A DNA stretch of 44,323 nt, taken from NCBI GenBank assembly GCA_030688025.1, contig JAUYJL010000026.1, positions 1 through 44,323 on the forward strand. The letters are read 5' to 3'. Position numbers and translations under genes: made by a program. This stretch comes from Candidatus Peregrinibacteria bacterium. Its GTDB lineage: Bacteria > Patescibacteriota > Gracilibacteria > UBA1369 > LOWO2-01-FULL-3. The notes beneath the pieces are model-generated. The model did no database searches, was not told the DNA's origin, and worked only from the letters and a program-made list of their open reading frames with translations. Below, piece after piece: positions 33,901-43,379 of this stretch (positions are counted from its first letter, which is position 1; each line of letters opens with the position of its first letter).

Positions 33901-34922
33901 TGAGAACCTTCCATATGGGAGGAGTTGCGGAAGGAGGAGATATCACGCAAGGTTTGACTCGTGTTGAAGAATTATTCGAAGCACGAACCCCAAAAAGACC
34001 TGCAATCATTTCTGAAATCGCAGGAAAACTAAGAGTTTCACAAAAAGGAAAACAAACAGAGCTTACAGTCACTTCTCTGGATTCAGTCGAAGTCGAATAC
34101 TTAATGATCGGAGAACTTGAACCGATTGTAAAGAAAGGAGACAAAGTAAACGAAAAAACAATCATCGCAAAAGCAGAAGGATCAAAAAACACAATAAAGG
34201 CTGACGGAAGCGGAAAAGTCACAGAAGCAACTGCAGAAAAAATCGTAATTAGAAGCGAAGGCCCTATCCAAAAAATATACAAAGTCCCAGCAGGAAGAAG
34301 TGTAATCATCAAAGACAACACTCTCGTAGAAAAAGGACAACCTATCACAAACGGACATCTTGACCTGAAACAACTGCTAAGACTTGCAGACACATATACG
34401 GTTCAAAAATATATTGTCACAGAGGTTCAAACAATTTACGCATCACAAGGACAAAGTATCAATGATAAACACATCGAAATCGTTGCAAGACAAATGCTTT
34501 CAAAAATGCGTGTTATCGACAGCGGAAGCACAGAATTCCTACCGGGAGAAATTTCAGACATCATAAAGTTCAACAGAATCAACGCAAAAGCAAAAGTAAA
34601 AGCAAAAGGAGAACGTCTGCTTCTAGGACTTACCAGAGTCGCTTTACACACAGATAGCTGGTTATCTGCAGCATCATTCCAGGAAACAATTCGTGTCCTC
34701 GTTGAAGCCTCTACAACAAGCAGAGTCGATAAGCTAGAAGGACTAAAAGAAAACGTAATCATCGGAAAACTTATCCCGGCCGGAGAAACATACAGAAGAA
34801 AAAACAAAGAGCTTGTCGAAGAAGTAAGAAAGAAAATAAAATCACTCGAAACACTTGAAGAAAAAGCTGAAGCCGTCGAAGAAATAATTGAAGAAGAGAA
34901 AAGAATATTACCTGTAATATAG
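30948..34922 (+). CDS. rpoC: RNA polymerase beta' subunit
   Basis: 1324 residues. Early blocks: the zinc ribbon [23 protein letters not shown] (about residues 84-106) and [12 protein letters not shown]. The catalytic [15 protein letters not shown] is near residue 541. Later: [21 protein letters not shown] with the trigger-loop region, and a second cysteine cluster [20 protein letters not shown]. An alternative start at 31023 (MKSEVFNAI) removes a charged 25-residue lead. Catalyses RNA synthesis with RpoB. The rpsL promoter follows its stop. Confidence 0.97.
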   Translation: MGKEKTTKEQVSEDRAPRNQDQNKNMKSEVFNAITLAVASPEEILSWSHGEVKKPETINYRTQKPERDGLFCEKIFGPTKNWECYCGKYKRIRYKGVVCEKCGVEVTKSAVRRERMGHIKLAVPVTHIWFLRSTPSRIGLLLDLPIKTLEQVVYFAAYVVSHVDEKERLSALETVHTEYKSQKKTIQKDFKDELLTAESAKTAEDKKKKEIEIEKEFARRAEELDYQHSEMKEALEKMKVGKVYSEIEYRKLAMKFGHVFKAGTGAETLREIIASVDLAKLIEDLNKESKKSTGQKQKKIIKRIKLAGSLLKADIHPEWFIMMVLPVIPPDLRPMVQLDGGRFAASDLNDLYRRVINRNNRLKRLLSIGAPEVICRNEKRMLQEAVDTLLNNSARQGKTVFSSGDKRKLRSLSDMLKGKQGRFRQNLLGKRVDYSGRSVIIIGPKLKLHQCGVPKIMALELFKPFIIGRLIRDGYAHNIKNAERLIQSSKREVWDILEEVTKDHYVLLNRAPTLHRLGIQAFQPILIEGKAIQVHPLVCAAFNADFDGDQMAIHVPLSKNAQLEAKSLMVSTKNLLKPSAGEPIVTPIQDMVLGCYYLTRLIKDSKGAGMVFASTEEAVFAYQSDHVTLHAPIKARFDGEIRETTVGRLIFNSFMPKGLPYYNENMGKKQLSSLVTDCFEYLGEAKTAILADNLKDIGFKFATKSGISIAQNDMVIPKEKTAIIDNASETVKQINNQYWKGLITDDERYLHTIKIWTKAKSDIMAVMVKSVEESNSIFYMIDSGARGNWGQITQLCGIKGLVANPAGKTIELPVKSNLKEGFTILEYFIATHGGRKGKSDTALKTAEAGYLTRRLVDSNQDTVIREYDCGCSHPHKITREESEKIGEKFETRVYGRTLSEDLKDPKGKVILKKESIIEKDTLKDIQEYGVNEALVRSIMTCQTEGGICIKCYGKDLGTNKEVDLGTAVGIIAAQSIGEPGTQLTMRTFHMGGVAEGGDITQGLTRVEELFEARTPKRPAIISEIAGKLRVSQKGKQTELTVTSLDSVEVEYLMIGELEPIVKKGDKVNEKTIIAKAEGSKNTIKADGSGKVTEATAEKIVIRSEGPIQKIYKVPAGRSVIIKDNTLVEKGQPITNGHLDLKQLLRLADTYTVQKYIVTEVQTIYASQGQSINDKHIEIVARQMLSKMRVIDSGSTEFLPGEISDIIKFNRINAKAKVKAKGERLLLGLTRVALHTDSWLSAASFQETIRVLVEASTTSRVDKLEGLKENVIIGKLIPAGETYRRKNKELVEEVRKKIKSLETLEEKAEAVEEIIEEEKRILPVI

Positions 34923-34924
34923 TT

Positions 34925-34953
34925 TTGTCTTGCTTTTCGCAAAAACTTAATAT
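34925..34953 (+). promoter_or_regulatory. Putative promoter of rpsL-rpsG-fusA
   Basis: TTGTCT (34925-34930), 17-bp spacer, TAATAT (34948-34953). Transcription would start near 34960. The rpoC readthrough alternative remains open, as no terminator is seen here. Confidence 0.45.
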
Positions 34954-34977
34954 AAATTAGCCGAGCTACAAGCGAGT

Positions 34978-34991
34978 GTCGCGAAAGCGAC
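34978..34991 (+). promoter_or_regulatory. Small hairpin with GAAA tetraloop in the rpsL leader
   Basis: GTCGC, loop GAAA, GCGAC. It lies 36 nt before rpsL in an otherwise unstructured leader. A similar GTCG/CGAC hairpin occurs in the tuf leader. A role in r-protein feedback is possible but unproven. Confidence 0.35.
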
Positions 34992-35027
34992 CAAGCGAAA
35001 ATCAGGCATATATCTAATAAATTTCAC

Positions 35028-35441
35028 ATGCCAACAATAAACCAACTAATCAGAAAACCAAGAAGGAATGCTTCCACAAAAAGCAAATCCCCTGCTCTTC
35101 AATCAATTTTCAATCATTTGAAGACGAAATCAAACGCATTATCATGTCCTCAAAAACGTGGTGTATGTACAAGAGTTACAACAATGACTCCAAAAAAACC
35201 GAACTCAGCTTTGCGTAAAATCGCCAGAGTTCGTCTTACAAACGGAGTTGAAGTTTCAGCATATATTCCGGGAGAAGGCCACAACCTACAGGAACACTCA
35301 GTTGTAGTTGTAAGAGGAGGAAGAGTTAAAGATTTACCTGGAGTTAAGTACCACATTGTCAGAGGAAGCCTCGACACACAAGGTGTACAAAAAAGAAACA
35401 AGAGCCGATCAAAATACGGCACAAAGAAGCCTAAAAAGTAA
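35028..35441 (+). CDS. rpsL: 30S ribosomal protein S12
   Basis: 137 residues, starting [16 protein letters not shown]. The decoding-centre loops [10 protein letters not shown] and [10 protein letters not shown] are intact. Compared with the usual 124 residues it has a short insertion [15 protein letters not shown] before [10 protein letters not shown], and a normal basic C-terminus. First gene of the str-type cluster rpsL-rpsG-fusA; rpsG follows after 25 bp. The start is preceded by AATTTCAC, with no Shine-Dalgarno sequence. Confidence 0.98.
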   Translation: MPTINQLIRKPRRNASTKSKSPALQSIFNHLKTKSNALSCPQKRGVCTRVTTMTPKKPNSALRKIARVRLTNGVEVSAYIPGEGHNLQEHSVVVVRGGRVKDLPGVKYHIVRGSLDTQGVQKRNKSRSKYGTKKPKK

Positions 35442-35466
35442 ATCCATAAAATAAAGAAAATCCAAT

Positions 35467-35928
35467 ATGGCAAATTATAAAGCAATCAAAAAGTTTATCC
35501 CGGAAGAATCTTCCCCAATGCAAGAAAAGTTTATCAACTACATAATGCTTGCAGGCAAGAAATCAACCGCCAGAAAAATTTTTAATGACACATTAAAACT
35601 TATCAGCAAAAAAACTTCAGGAGATCCGGAAAAAGTATTCAAAACAGCCATTGAAAACGTAAAACCTCAGCTTGAAATAAAAGCAAAAAGAATCGGAGGT
35701 GCAGTTTACCAAATTCCAATGGAGGTTAAGCCAGACAGACAATTGGCAGTGGCATGCAGATGGATAATCCAAGCATCAAGAAGCAAAAAAAGCGGAACTA
35801 TGGCGGAGCGCCTAGCAAACGAAATAACAGAAGCTTCAAGTGAACAAGGAACAGCCTTCAAGAAAAAAGAAGACACACATCGCATGGCACAAGCAAATAA
35901 GGCCTTCGCTCATTTAGCGAAATACTAA
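35467..35928 (+). CDS. rpsG: 30S ribosomal protein S7
   Basis: 153 residues, normal size. Signature region [34 protein letters not shown] and the C-terminal [39 protein letters not shown]. Binds the 3' major domain of 16S rRNA. Second gene of the cluster; fusA starts 34 bp later. No Shine-Dalgarno sequence is present before the ATG. Confidence 0.98.
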   Translation: MANYKAIKKFIPEESSPMQEKFINYIMLAGKKSTARKIFNDTLKLISKKTSGDPEKVFKTAIENVKPQLEIKAKRIGGAVYQIPMEVKPDRQLAVACRWIIQASRSKKSGTMAERLANEITEASSEQGTAFKKKEDTHRMAQANKAFAHLAKY

Positions 35929-35962
35929 AAAACTTTTTTTAAACTTTAATATCCCACAAACA

Positions 35963-38053
35963 ATGGCAGATGAGTTAAGAAATTTACGCAATATTGGTAT
36001 TATTGCCCATATTGACGCCGGAAAAACAACAGTTTCAGAACGTATTCTATTCTACACAGGAAAATCATACAAAATCGGAGAGGTTCATGAAGGAGCCGCT
36101 GTAATGGACTGGATGGATCAGGAAAGAGAAAGAGGAATTACAATCACATCTGCCGCAACAACTTGTTTTTGGACAACACCGGACGGAGAAAAATATAAAA
36201 TCAATCTTATCGATACTCCAGGACACGTTGACTTCACAGTTGAAGTAGAACGTTCTCTTCGTGTACTTGATGGAGGTGTCTGCGTTTTTGACGGAGCAAT
36301 GGGAGTAGAACCACAATCCGAAACAGTATGGAGACAAGCGGATAAATACGATGTTCCTCGTATTGCGTTCATTAACAAAATGGACAAAATCGGAGGAGAT
36401 TTTTACATGAGCTTAGATTCAATTCACACAAGACTAAATCCACACGCAGTCGCAATCCAACTTCCAATCGGAATGGAAAAAGACTTCAGCGGCATGGTTG
36501 ATCTTATCGAAAGAAAAGCCTACACATTTTCAGGAGACAAAGGAGAAACAGTTGTAGAAATCCCAGTTCCTGAAGACATGAAAGAAAAAATGGAAGAATT
36601 CAGAGCTATTCTAGTTGAAAAAGTTTCAGAACACGACGATGCTCTTATGGAAAAATTCATAAACGGACAAGAAATTTCAGTCCCGGAATTAAAAGCCGCT
36701 CTAAGACAAGCCACAATTCATACAAAACTTTTCCCTGTTATGTGCGGAACAGCGCTACAAAACAAAGGTGTTCAAATCCTTTTGAACGCAGTTTGCGCAT
36801 ACCTTCCATCCCCACACGATCTACCTCCTATCAAAGGTCATGACGTCAAAACAGGAGAAGAAATTTTGAGACATCCAGATGGTAAAGAACCATTCTCAGC
36901 ATTAGCATTCAAAATTGCAACAGATCCATTCGTCGGATCACTTTGTTACTTCCGTGTTTATTCAGGAACACTTGAATCAGGAAGCTACATTTTAAATGCA
37001 TCAAAAGACAGCAAAGAAAGAGTCGGTCGTATTCTTCAAATGCATTCAAACAATAGAGAAGAAATCAAAACTGTACACGCAGGAGATATCGCCGCATTAG
37101 TTGGACTAAAAAGCACAACTACAGGAAACACACTTTGCGACCCTGGAAGTCCCCTACTACTTGAATCAATCACATTCCCGGAACCGGTTATCAGAATTGC
37201 AGTTGAACCAAAAACCAAAGCCGATCAAGAAAAGATGGGACTTGCTCTTCAAAAACTTGTTGAAGAAGATCCAACATTAAGAGTTAATTCAGACCAAGAA
37301 ACAGGACAAACAATCATCGCCGGAATGGGTGAACTTCATCTTGATATCATCATCGATCGTATGAGAAGAGAGTTCAAAGTTGAAGCAAACATCGGTGCAC
37401 CGCAAGTTGCATACAGAGAAACAATTACAAAAGAAGTAAGATGCGAAGAGAAATACGCAAAACAATCAGGAGGACGTGGACAATACGGACACGTAATTAT
37501 GAAACTTTATCCACAAGAACCTGGAAAAGGATACGAATTTGAAAACTCGATCGTCGGAGGAAAAATTCCAAAAGAATTTATTCCAGCTGTCGATAAAGGT
37601 GTACAGGAAGCCCTTACTAGAGGAATTCTTGCAGGATATCCTGTTGTAGATATCAAAGCAGAACTTATCGATGGAAGTTACCATGATGTTGACTCATCCG
37701 AAATGGCGTTCAAAATCGCCGCATCAATCGCCTTCCAAAGTGGAGCAAAAGCCGCAAGCCCTGTCATTCTTGAACCTATCATGAAAGTGGAAGTTGTCGT
37801 TCCTGAAAATTATTTTGGAGATGTAATGGGAAATATCAGTTCACGCCGTGGACAAATTCTTGAAACAGGCGACAGAACAATGGTCAAATTCATCAAAGCT
37901 ACTATTCCATTGTCTGAAATGTTCGGTTACGCAACTGACCTTCGCTCAATGACTCAAGGTCGCGGAAACTACACAATGGAATTCGGTTTCTACGAAAAAG
38001 TTCCAACATCTGTTGCTGAAGCAATCATCACAAAAAGAACAGGAGCAAAGTAA
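35963..38053 (+). CDS. fusA: Elongation factor G
   Basis: 696 residues. G1 [14 protein letters not shown], switch [13 protein letters not shown]3 [17 protein letters not shown]4 NKMDKIGGD, followed by domains II-V ([21 protein letters not shown], and [16 protein letters not shown] near the end). GTP-driven translocase. It closes the rpsL cluster; tuf, which usually follows, is 2.7 kb away beyond an inserted cassette-like stretch. Confidence 0.98.
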   Translation: MADELRNLRNIGIIAHIDAGKTTVSERILFYTGKSYKIGEVHEGAAVMDWMDQERERGITITSAATTCFWTTPDGEKYKINLIDTPGHVDFTVEVERSLRVLDGGVCVFDGAMGVEPQSETVWRQADKYDVPRIAFINKMDKIGGDFYMSLDSIHTRLNPHAVAIQLPIGMEKDFSGMVDLIERKAYTFSGDKGETVVEIPVPEDMKEKMEEFRAILVEKVSEHDDALMEKFINGQEISVPELKAALRQATIHTKLFPVMCGTALQNKGVQILLNAVCAYLPSPHDLPPIKGHDVKTGEEILRHPDGKEPFSALAFKIATDPFVGSLCYFRVYSGTLESGSYILNASKDSKERVGRILQMHSNNREEIKTVHAGDIAALVGLKSTTTGNTLCDPGSPLLLESITFPEPVIRIAVEPKTKADQEKMGLALQKLVEEDPTLRVNSDQETGQTIIAGMGELHLDIIIDRMRREFKVEANIGAPQVAYRETITKEVRCEEKYAKQSGGRGQYGHVIMKLYPQEPGKGYEFENSIVGGKIPKEFIPAVDKGVQEALTRGILAGYPVVDIKAELIDGSYHDVDSSEMAFKIAASIAFQSGAKAASPVILEPIMKVEVVVPENYFGDVMGNISSRRGQILETGDRTMVKFIKATIPLSEMFGYATDLRSMTQGRGNYTMEFGFYEKVPTSVAEAIITKRTGAK

Positions 38054-38072
38054 ATCTTTAACCCTCACCTCT

Positions 38073-38336
38073 ATGACTCTACGTCTAAAACCACTTGCAA
38101 TGGCCCTCGGCGGACTTTTTGCCATCATGTTTGCCATCTGTTTTTTCTGGGGCTTCGCAATTCCTGCAGACCTTCTCGAATTGCACACAAACCTTATGAG
38201 AATGTCATTTTTCGGATACACAGGCCTAAACCTCCTAAGCTTCGTTTATGGCTTCCTTCAGAGCTATATCTGGGGAATCATCACAGGATTAATCTTCTGG
38301 AGGTGCTACTACCACTGCGACAAATGGTTTAAGTAA
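38073..38336 (+). CDS. Two-helix membrane protein, DUF5676-like
   Basis: 87 residues from the ATG at 38073 (MTLRLKPLAM); a longer frame from 38013 would overlap fusA. Two transmembrane helices (about 8-28 and 58-78) around SFFGYTGLNLLSFVYGFLQSYIWGIITGLIFW; the C-terminus CYYHCDKWFK has two cysteines. The glycine pattern of the second helix resembles DUF5676 proteins; function unknown. It lies 19 bp after fusA, so may be in its transcript, and the cassette-like region starts right after it. Confidence 0.6.
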   Translation: MTLRLKPLAMALGGLFAIMFAICFFWGFAIPADLLELHTNLMRMSFFGYTGLNLLSFVYGFLQSYIWGIITGLIFWRCYYHCDKWFK

Positions 38337-38353
38337 AGTTCGTATAAGAACGA

Positions 38354-38360
38354 GTTAGCT
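38354..38360 (+). other. Possible recombination core site before the first cassette ORF
   Basis: GAACGAGTTAGCTGACAG resembles the R' ends of the two attC-like sites (GAACGTTAGCGGAAAT at the second). GTTAGCT (38354-38360) would be the core. No full attC fold is seen upstream, so it could be a truncated attC or an attI-like end. Confidence 0.3.
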
Positions 38361-38374
38361 GACAGAAAATAAAC

Positions 38375-38403
38375 TTGACAAAACTGCAATTTAGGTGTTA
38401 AGC
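38375..38403 (+). promoter_or_regulatory. Putative promoter of the cassette ORFs
   Basis: TTGACA (38375-38380) with TTAAGC at 38398-38403 (17-bp spacer). The -35 is perfect, the -10 poor. It lies after the first core-like site and before the lipoprotein-like ORF. Confidence 0.4.
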
Positions 38404-38434
38404 TGTAAGCACTAATTTTTTAGCCCTGCAAACT

Positions 38435-38695
38435 ATGAATATAAACGTGCCAGAAACTAAGACAGAATGTCCCACCTTAGCAAATAAAACTGCCTTACTT
38501 GCCGCAGTTCTTGCAGCCATCGGTACAATAAGTGGTTGTGCACATCAAAGTGCAATTTCTACTAGTCAGACAGTCCATGTCAACGGCTCCGGAAAACCTC
38601 ATGTTACTTGTATTAGTTCAGGTGGCAATGGCAATGCTAGAGTTAGATCAACAACAACAATAAATGGAAAAACTTATAGGTGTCCTGAAAACTGA
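38435..38695 (+). CDS. Putative small lipoprotein, cassette ORF 1
   Basis: 86 residues. After a polar start the segment TALLAAVLAAIGTISGC looks like a signal peptide ending in a lipobox-like ISGC (Cys at about residue 35). The mature part is short, Ser/Thr/Gly-rich and polar, with two more cysteines. I recognise no family. It lies between a GTTAGCT core-like site and attC-like site 1, so it has the position of an integron cassette gene. Stop codon TGA. Confidence 0.55.
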   Translation: MNINVPETKTECPTLANKTALLAAVLAAIGTISGCAHQSAISTSQTVHVNGSGKPHVTCISSGGNGNARVRSTTTINGKTYRCPEN

Positions 38696-38716
38696 ACGTC
38701 AAATTTATTTTTCATC

Positions 38717-38844
38717 AGCTAACAAAGTTTAAGCGGTTCCGTTCAATCGCTTCGCTCCTTCACTGCACCCATATTCACTGGCGGTTGATCGCTTCGCGAT
38801 ATATTATACCGCCAGTGAACATCGCTTAAACTTGGACGTTATGT
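38717..38844 (+). repeat. attC-like site 1
   Basis: Outer arms: AGCTAAC (38717-38723) and GTTATGT (38838-38844) around an 11-bp inner pair, AAGTTTAAGCG (38725-38735) with CGCTTAAACTT (38823-38833). The 5' spacer between the boxes is 1 nt and the 3' spacer 4 nt, giving extrahelical bases. Inside, TTCACTGGCGGT (38774-38785) pairs perfectly with ACCGCCAGTGAA (38808-38819), topped by ATCGC/GCGAT with a TTC loop. Same layout as site 2. RYYYAAC and GTTRRRY are each met with one mismatch. Confidence 0.75.
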
Positions 38845-38873
38845 GAAATAGTAAAAAAATTTAAACTAACAAT

Positions 38874-39320
38874 ATGCCACCAGAAAAACCAACAGTAACT
38901 CCAAATACACCGCCACCCAACAACAATCCAAAACCTAAAGAGGATAAGGAGTTTCATACTTTTGAACAACTTATATTTTCTAGAACACAACGTGTCCAAC
39001 AAAAACCTGGAGAAACTTCTGGGCAATTACATGAGAGACTAAGGCCACAAATAATGGATAGCTTTCAAGTTATCAAAAAACCAACAAAGGTTATTACACA
39101 CTCATGGTATACATTTGATACAAGTCATATACTAGGAAAAGATACATTTGTACTATGCACCTCAACTTGTAAGCATGAAACTCCTTATCAGCTTATAGTT
39201 GGAAAAAGAGACACGAATTTTCAAAAAGAGCTTGGTGACGGTAGATATGAATACACAGTATATACTTTAGGGAAAGAGTTAACTGAAAAACAAAAGAATC
39301 AGATATATGATGAGATGTAA
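38874..39320 (+). CDS. Hypothetical protein, cassette ORF 2
   Basis: 148 residues, not recognised. Residues 1-25 are Pro/Thr/Asn-rich and disordered (MPPEKPTVTPNTPPPNNNPK); the remainder is a soluble mixed alpha/beta region with WYTFDTSHILGKDTFVLCTSTCKHETPYQLIVG and YEYTVYTLGKELTEKQ. No membrane segment. It starts 29 bp after the core of attC-like site 1 and ends 16 bp before site 2, exactly the gene-attC order of integron cassettes; unit length between the two cores is 612 bp. Confidence 0.65.
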   Translation: MPPEKPTVTPNTPPPNNNPKPKEDKEFHTFEQLIFSRTQRVQQKPGETSGQLHERLRPQIMDSFQVIKKPTKVITHSWYTFDTSHILGKDTFVLCTSTCKHETPYQLIVGKRDTNFQKELGDGRYEYTVYTLGKELTEKQKNQIYDEM

Positions 39321-39336
39321 TTTTTTTTACTAGATC

Positions 39337-39456
39337 ACACAACACGCACTTTGCGGCTTCGCTCCTTTCAGTCGCTACACCCATATTTTGGCCTGTTTCA
39401 GCACTCCGTGCTAAATTGTAACAGGCCAAAACATCGCAAAGTGCGGAACGTTAGCG
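39337..39456 (+). repeat. attC-like site 2
   Basis: Outer ends ACACAAC (39337-39343) and GTTAGCG (39450-39456); 11-bp pair CGCACTTTGCG (39345-39355) with CGCAAAGTGCG (39435-39445); spacers 1 and 4 nt. Inner TTTTGGCCTGTT (39386-39397) pairs perfectly with AACAGGCCAAAA (39420-39431), topped by AGCAC/GTGCT with a TCC loop. The 5' bulge GCTTCGCTCC through ACCCATA is shared with site 1 although the stems differ in sequence, the pattern expected for structure-conserved attC sites. Confidence 0.75.
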
Positions 39457-39473
39457 GAAATAATCAAAAAAAT

Positions 39474-39599
39474 ATGATAAAAACAGCACTAGCATCTCTA
39501 ATCATTGGAGACCCCTTGTCCATTGCATGTCCAGCATTTGGTGGGAATATATTCACAATAACAATTTTCGGAGTTTCATGTGGAGTAGCTATGCACTGA
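39474..39599 (+). CDS. Small hydrophobic peptide, cassette ORF 3
   Basis: 41 residues, MIKTALASLI followed by a glycine- and cysteine-containing hydrophobic stretch ending SCGVAMH. It starts 17 bp after the core of attC-like site 2, after the sequence GGAAATAATCAAAAAAAT, which resembles the stretch after site 1. Too short to assign; it could be a membrane peptide or not expressed. No third attC-like site follows, so it is the last unit. Confidence 0.4.
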   Translation: MIKTALASLIIGDPLSIACPAFGGNIFTITIFGVSCGVAMH

Positions 39600-39646
39600 T
39601 CCCCAAAGGTGCAATTTAAAATAACACAAACCTTAACCTCATCAAT

Positions 39647-40570
39647 ATGCTCCAAGTCCTAACCGTAATCGCGCCACTATTTCTCATAATTTTTGCCACA
39701 GCAATCTTGCAAAAATTCACAAACCTCGGCGACGACTGGTCAAAAGTACTAAATGCTTTTGCTTTAAAAATTGGTCTACCGGTTTTGATTTTTTCTGCAC
39801 TTTCGAAAGCACCATTCTCATTTTCAGAACAATCATCCCTAATAATTTCAAATTCATTATTCGTTGTCGGCAGCCTTTTATTAGCTTATTTGATCGGAAA
39901 AATTCTACGTCTAAAAAACCAAATGTTCGCAACATTATTCATTTGTTTCATTTTTGGAAATGTAGCATACCTTGGAATTCCAGTATTAACTCAAACATCA
40001 GGCGATAAAATACTACCAACCGCCACTTTAATTGTAGCAATATATTTGTTCTGGATGTTCACAATCGGAATCGGATATTTGGACTATTCAATCACAAAAA
40101 GCAAAAGAGACATCCTAACAAATGTTATAAAAAATCTTTTCTTTAATCCTCTTCTAATTGCTGTAATCCTTGGAATAACAATAGGAAGCCTAAAACTCAC
40201 ACTTCCCTCAGTACTGCTAAAATCATTAGATATGATAACAGCTTCAGTCACTCCAACAGTATTGATAGTAATAGGACTTTTCATCGGAAAATCCAAATTC
40301 GGAAAATTAACTGATTGGTTCCCTATCTTACTATTTTCAATCCTAACTTTAGGAATATTGCCGGCAATTTTCTACTTCGGCGCAAAGCTTTTCGGATTCT
40401 CTCCAAGTCACTTTTCAAGCTCAATAATCCAAGCCGCAATGCCACTCGCAATCACCCCTTTTGCCTTAGCTGATAAATACAAATTGAACAAAAACTTCAT
40501 AGCCCGTTCAATCGTCCTGAGCACAATCCTTTCGGTAATCTCCCTACCATTTTGGATCTCAATATTGTAG
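39647..40570 (+). CDS. Auxin efflux carrier (AEC) family permease
   Basis: 307 residues with about ten membrane helices. The N-terminus VIAPLFLIIFATAILQKF, ALKIGLPVLIFSALSKAPF and the second-half repeat TPTVLIVIGLFIGKSKF, ending QAAMPLAITPFALADKYKLN (the conserved AEC segment), fit the Mem_trans family. Bacterial members export malate or other organic acids; the substrate here is unknown. It lies between the cassette stretch and tuf. Confidence 0.88.
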   Translation: MLQVLTVIAPLFLIIFATAILQKFTNLGDDWSKVLNAFALKIGLPVLIFSALSKAPFSFSEQSSLIISNSLFVVGSLLLAYLIGKILRLKNQMFATLFICFIFGNVAYLGIPVLTQTSGDKILPTATLIVAIYLFWMFTIGIGYLDYSITKSKRDILTNVIKNLFFNPLLIAVILGITIGSLKLTLPSVLLKSLDMITASVTPTVLIVIGLFIGKSKFGKLTDWFPILLFSILTLGILPAIFYFGAKLFGFSPSHFSSSIIQAAMPLAITPFALADKYKLNKNFIARSIVLSTILSVISLPFWISIL

Positions 40571-40605
40571 GACTTATGAAAACATATTTGTTCTCCAAAT
40601 TTCTC

Positions 40606-40634
40606 TTGCATTGCCCCAAATTCTCGTATATATT
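40606..40634 (+). promoter_or_regulatory. tuf promoter
   Basis: TTGCAT (40606-40611), 17-bp spacer, TATATT (40629-40634). It predicts a leader of about 75 nt that includes the hairpin GTCG/CGAC (loop CACG). Confidence 0.55.
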
Positions 40635-40715
40635 TCCGAAGCTGTCGCACGCGACTAATTCTTGCGTATTAAGCCGACATCAAATCACTCATCTATTATT
40701 TTAACAATTACCAAT

Positions 40716-41909
40716 ATGGCAGAAGGAGTATTTGTGAGAAATAAGCCACACATGAACGTTGGTACAATAGGCCACGTTGATCATGGTAAAACTACACTCA
40801 CAGCCGCAATCACTATGGTTGCTGCAAAAAACTTCGGAGGCGGAAACAAGGCGGTAGCATACGACCAAATTGACAACGCTCCTGAAGAAAAAGCTAGAGG
40901 TATCACGATTGCTACCTCACACCAGGAGTATGAAACACCAAAGAGACATTACGCTCACGTGGATTGTCCTGGACATGCCGATTATGTCAAAAACATGATC
41001 ACTGGAGCCGCTCAAATGGATGGAGCAATCCTGGTAGTTTCAGCCGCAGACGGCCCTATGCCACAAACTCGTGAACATATCCTTCTTGCCCATCAGGTTA
41101 ACGTTCCATACATTGTTGTTTTCTTAAACAAAATGGACATGGCGGATCCTGAAATCGCAGATCTTTCAGAAATGGAAGTTCGTGAACTTCTAAATAAATA
41201 CGAATACCCTGGAGATACAACACCTATCATCAGAGGATCAGCTCTAAAAGCAGCTGAAAATCCGGATGATCCAGTAGCAGCAAAACCAATTCTTGATCTT
41301 CTTGAAGCTTTAGATACATACCTCCCGGATCCGGTTCGTGAACTAGACAAACCATTATTGATGTCAGTTGAAGATGTATTCTCTATCAAAGGTAGAGGAA
41401 CAGTTGCAACGGGAAGAATTGAAAAAGGAATTGTTAAAGTAAATGAAGAAGTTGAAATCGTTGGTATTAGAGACACAAGAAAAGTTACAGTTACCGGTGT
41501 TGAAATGTTCAAGAAGAGTCTTGATCAAGGACAAGCCGGAGATAACGTAGGTCTACTTCTACGTGGAATTGAAAGAGAAGAAATTGAAAGAGGACAAGTT
41601 ATTGCAAAACCTGGATCAATTACTCCTCACACACAATTCGAAGCTGAGGTTTACGTACTTACAAAAGATGAAGGTGGAAGACATACTCCATTCTTCAAAG
41701 GATACAGACCACAATTCTACATCCGAACAACAGACGTTACCGGAGCTTTCGAGCTTCCGGCAGGTGTTGAAATGGTTATGCCCGGAGATAACGTAAAAGC
41801 GGTTATCACACTTGGAGCACCTATCGCTCTAGACCAAGGAACACGTTTCGCTATCCGCGAAGGTGGACGAACAGTCGGAGCTGGAGTAGTTGCAAAAATC
41901 CTAAAATAA
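40716..41909 (+). CDS. tuf: Elongation factor Tu
   Basis: 397 residues from the ATG at 40716 ([16 protein letters not shown]). The 40662 ATG would add 18 residues and sits in the leader. G1 [13 protein letters not shown], switch [16 protein letters not shown]3 [13 protein letters not shown]4 NKMD, and domains II/III with [23 protein letters not shown]. Delivers aminoacyl-tRNA to the ribosome. It has its own promoter and a strong terminator, so it is a separate transcript from fusA. Confidence 0.98.
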   Translation: MAEGVFVRNKPHMNVGTIGHVDHGKTTLTAAITMVAAKNFGGGNKAVAYDQIDNAPEEKARGITIATSHQEYETPKRHYAHVDCPGHADYVKNMITGAAQMDGAILVVSAADGPMPQTREHILLAHQVNVPYIVVFLNKMDMADPEIADLSEMEVRELLNKYEYPGDTTPIIRGSALKAAENPDDPVAAKPILDLLEALDTYLPDPVRELDKPLLMSVEDVFSIKGRGTVATGRIEKGIVKVNEEVEIVGIRDTRKVTVTGVEMFKKSLDQGQAGDNVGLLLRGIEREEIERGQVIAKPGSITPHTQFEAEVYVLTKDEGGRHTPFFKGYRPQFYIRTTDVTGAFELPAGVEMVMPGDNVKAVITLGAPIALDQGTRFAIREGGRTVGAGVVAKILK

Positions 41910-41928
41910 TTGGATTAAAAAGACTTTC

Positions 41929-41958
41929 AAAAGACCTCCTGAAAAGGAGGTCTTTTTT
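41929..41958 (+). terminator. tuf terminator
   Basis: Perfect 12-bp stem AAAAGACCTCCT/AGGAGGTCTTTT with a GAAA tetraloop, followed by the T run. It may serve both strands, since the next gene converges. Confidence 0.93.
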
Positions 41959-41977
41959 GTACACTATAAATAAAACT

Positions 41978-42472
41978 CTACGCCTCTATTACTCCACCAG
42001 CCTTAGCCGAAGTTTCAGCAGCAACATTCCCAACTTCCCCACGAACTGTTCTTTCAAAAAATTCAACAGACATTTGAACCTCCGGCAAAAACCTACCAGG
42101 AAGAGTAAACACATCAATTTCAGGAACCTTCGCAAAAGCGGCCTTAATTGCATCATTCATCAACAACCCCTTCATCACCAATAATGGCTTCCAATTCAGA
42201 GTCTGAAAAAACAAAACAGGCAACTGCATATTTATAGGAACATTAAGTTTCTCGAAAAAAACCACACACATAGCCTCCAATTTTTGAGAACATTCAAAAG
42301 CATCAGGATTTCTCGGATTAAGAGAATCTTTACGCATCTGTAAAACATCCACAGGCTTATCGGCAGAAGGTTTCATTCGAACAGCAGAATCAAGAGATCT
42401 AGCCATAAAAACACCACCAACAGAAGCCTCACCACCATTACTTCCTCCATCACCAGGAGCAAAATCACTCAT
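41978..42472 (-). CDS. Hypothetical protein, 164 aa
   Basis: Not recognised. The N-terminal 25 residues are Gly/Asp-rich and disordered (MSDFAPGDGGSNGGEAS). The rest has hydrophobic core blocks such as CVVFFEKLNVPINMQLPVLFFQTLN and LPEVQMSVEFFERTVRG, compatible with a soluble helical domain. No signal peptide. It converges with tuf and lies 87 bp downstream of another minus-strand hypothetical. Confidence 0.7.
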   Translation of the reverse strand: MSDFAPGDGGSNGGEASVGGVFMARSLDSAVRMKPSADKPVDVLQMRKDSLNPRNPDAFECSQKLEAMCVVFFEKLNVPINMQLPVLFFQTLNWKPLLVMKGLLMNDAIKAAFAKVPEIDVFTLPGRFLPEVQMSVEFFERTVRGEVGNVAAETSAKAGGVIEA

Positions 42473-42559
42473 ATTTTTTTATAATTATTTGAATTTACGT
42501 GAGAGGGATTTTACCCGGTATATTCAAAAAATCAAGTAATTAAAACCAAACAGCTAAAA

Positions 42560-43243
42560 CTATGCATTTTCATCATCTACAGGAAAGAATCCCTGACTTT
42601 CCTCATCCCCTAACGCTCGACCAGCTCGACCTTTAACCACATCAACTACAGCTTCATGCCCAAGATTCATATCTTTTCTAGGCAAAACCCTGGTAACCTC
42701 CCCAACCGCACTTGAACTCGCAGGCACTTCATCAAAGATACCAACAGGCAACTCCAAATCAAAAACCGCACCACTCGATGCGACCTTGAATCCTTCAGTA
42801 GAACAAAGAGTAGAAAACAAAACTTCTTCTTCCCCTTCCTTCCCGACAGAAACGACACCATCATTCAATCCTTCTATCCTTATAAATCGCCCCTTTCCTC
42901 CGGTAATAACAGAAAAATTCAATTGTTCCGGAACAACATCAATATTCACATCTTTAAAAGTTCTGGACAGAAAAGCCTTAAAACGCGTGACTAATGCCGC
43001 TTTCGCAGAATCAATCCTCTCACATAATCCAGCAGAATCAACATTACTCATATCCTCAACTCCTTGACTCATCCCCTCTCGCGATTCACCCATAGCGAAA
43101 ACATCAGGCTCAGTCAGAGGAGACCTCCTCCCCACGTTAACATCCTCAACAGGAAAAGCAAAACTGGAAGGATCCTGTATTCTTGGAGGCAAAACCACTC
43201 TCGAATCACCATCATCCGATCCTTTTGGCGCACCTACCGTCAT
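42560..43243 (-). CDS. Hypothetical protein, 227 aa
   Basis: Not recognised. The first 70 residues are low-complexity and acidic. Residues about 73-165 include RIDSAKAALVTRFKAFLSRTFKDVNIDVVPEQLNFSVITGGKGRFIRIEG, which looks like a helix followed by a beta-rich module. The C-terminus is charged. No signal or membrane segment. The coding character on the minus strand is consistent over the whole frame, and it shares its orientation with the gene at 41978; a common transcript is possible. Confidence 0.65.
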   Translation of the reverse strand: MTVGAPKGSDDGDSRVVLPPRIQDPSSFAFPVEDVNVGRRSPLTEPDVFAMGESREGMSQGVEDMSNVDSAGLCERIDSAKAALVTRFKAFLSRTFKDVNIDVVPEQLNFSVITGGKGRFIRIEGLNDGVVSVGKEGEEEVLFSTLCSTEGFKVASSGAVFDLELPVGIFDEVPASSSAVGEVTRVLPRKDMNLGHEAVVDVVKGRAGRALGDEESQGFFPVDDENA

Positions 43244-43343
43244 AAATTCATTTTAATAAATTATTACAACATTATACCCCAAAATGGCTACAATATCAAA
43301 CAAAGCCCCCCCCCACACAAACCCAATCAAATCAACATTTTTC

Positions 43344-43372
43344 TTGACTTTCATCCAACCATACTTTATAAA
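43344..43372 (+). promoter_or_regulatory. rpsJ promoter
   Basis: TTGACT (43344-43349), 17-bp spacer, TATAAA (43367-43372). Predicted start near 43379. Confidence 0.65.
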
Positions 43373-43379
43373 TCCATTA

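Noticed and set aside
38717-39456. CRISPR-like repeats
   Set aside because: There are only two copies, with different stem sequences and a 450-bp gene between them. The attC layout explains them better.
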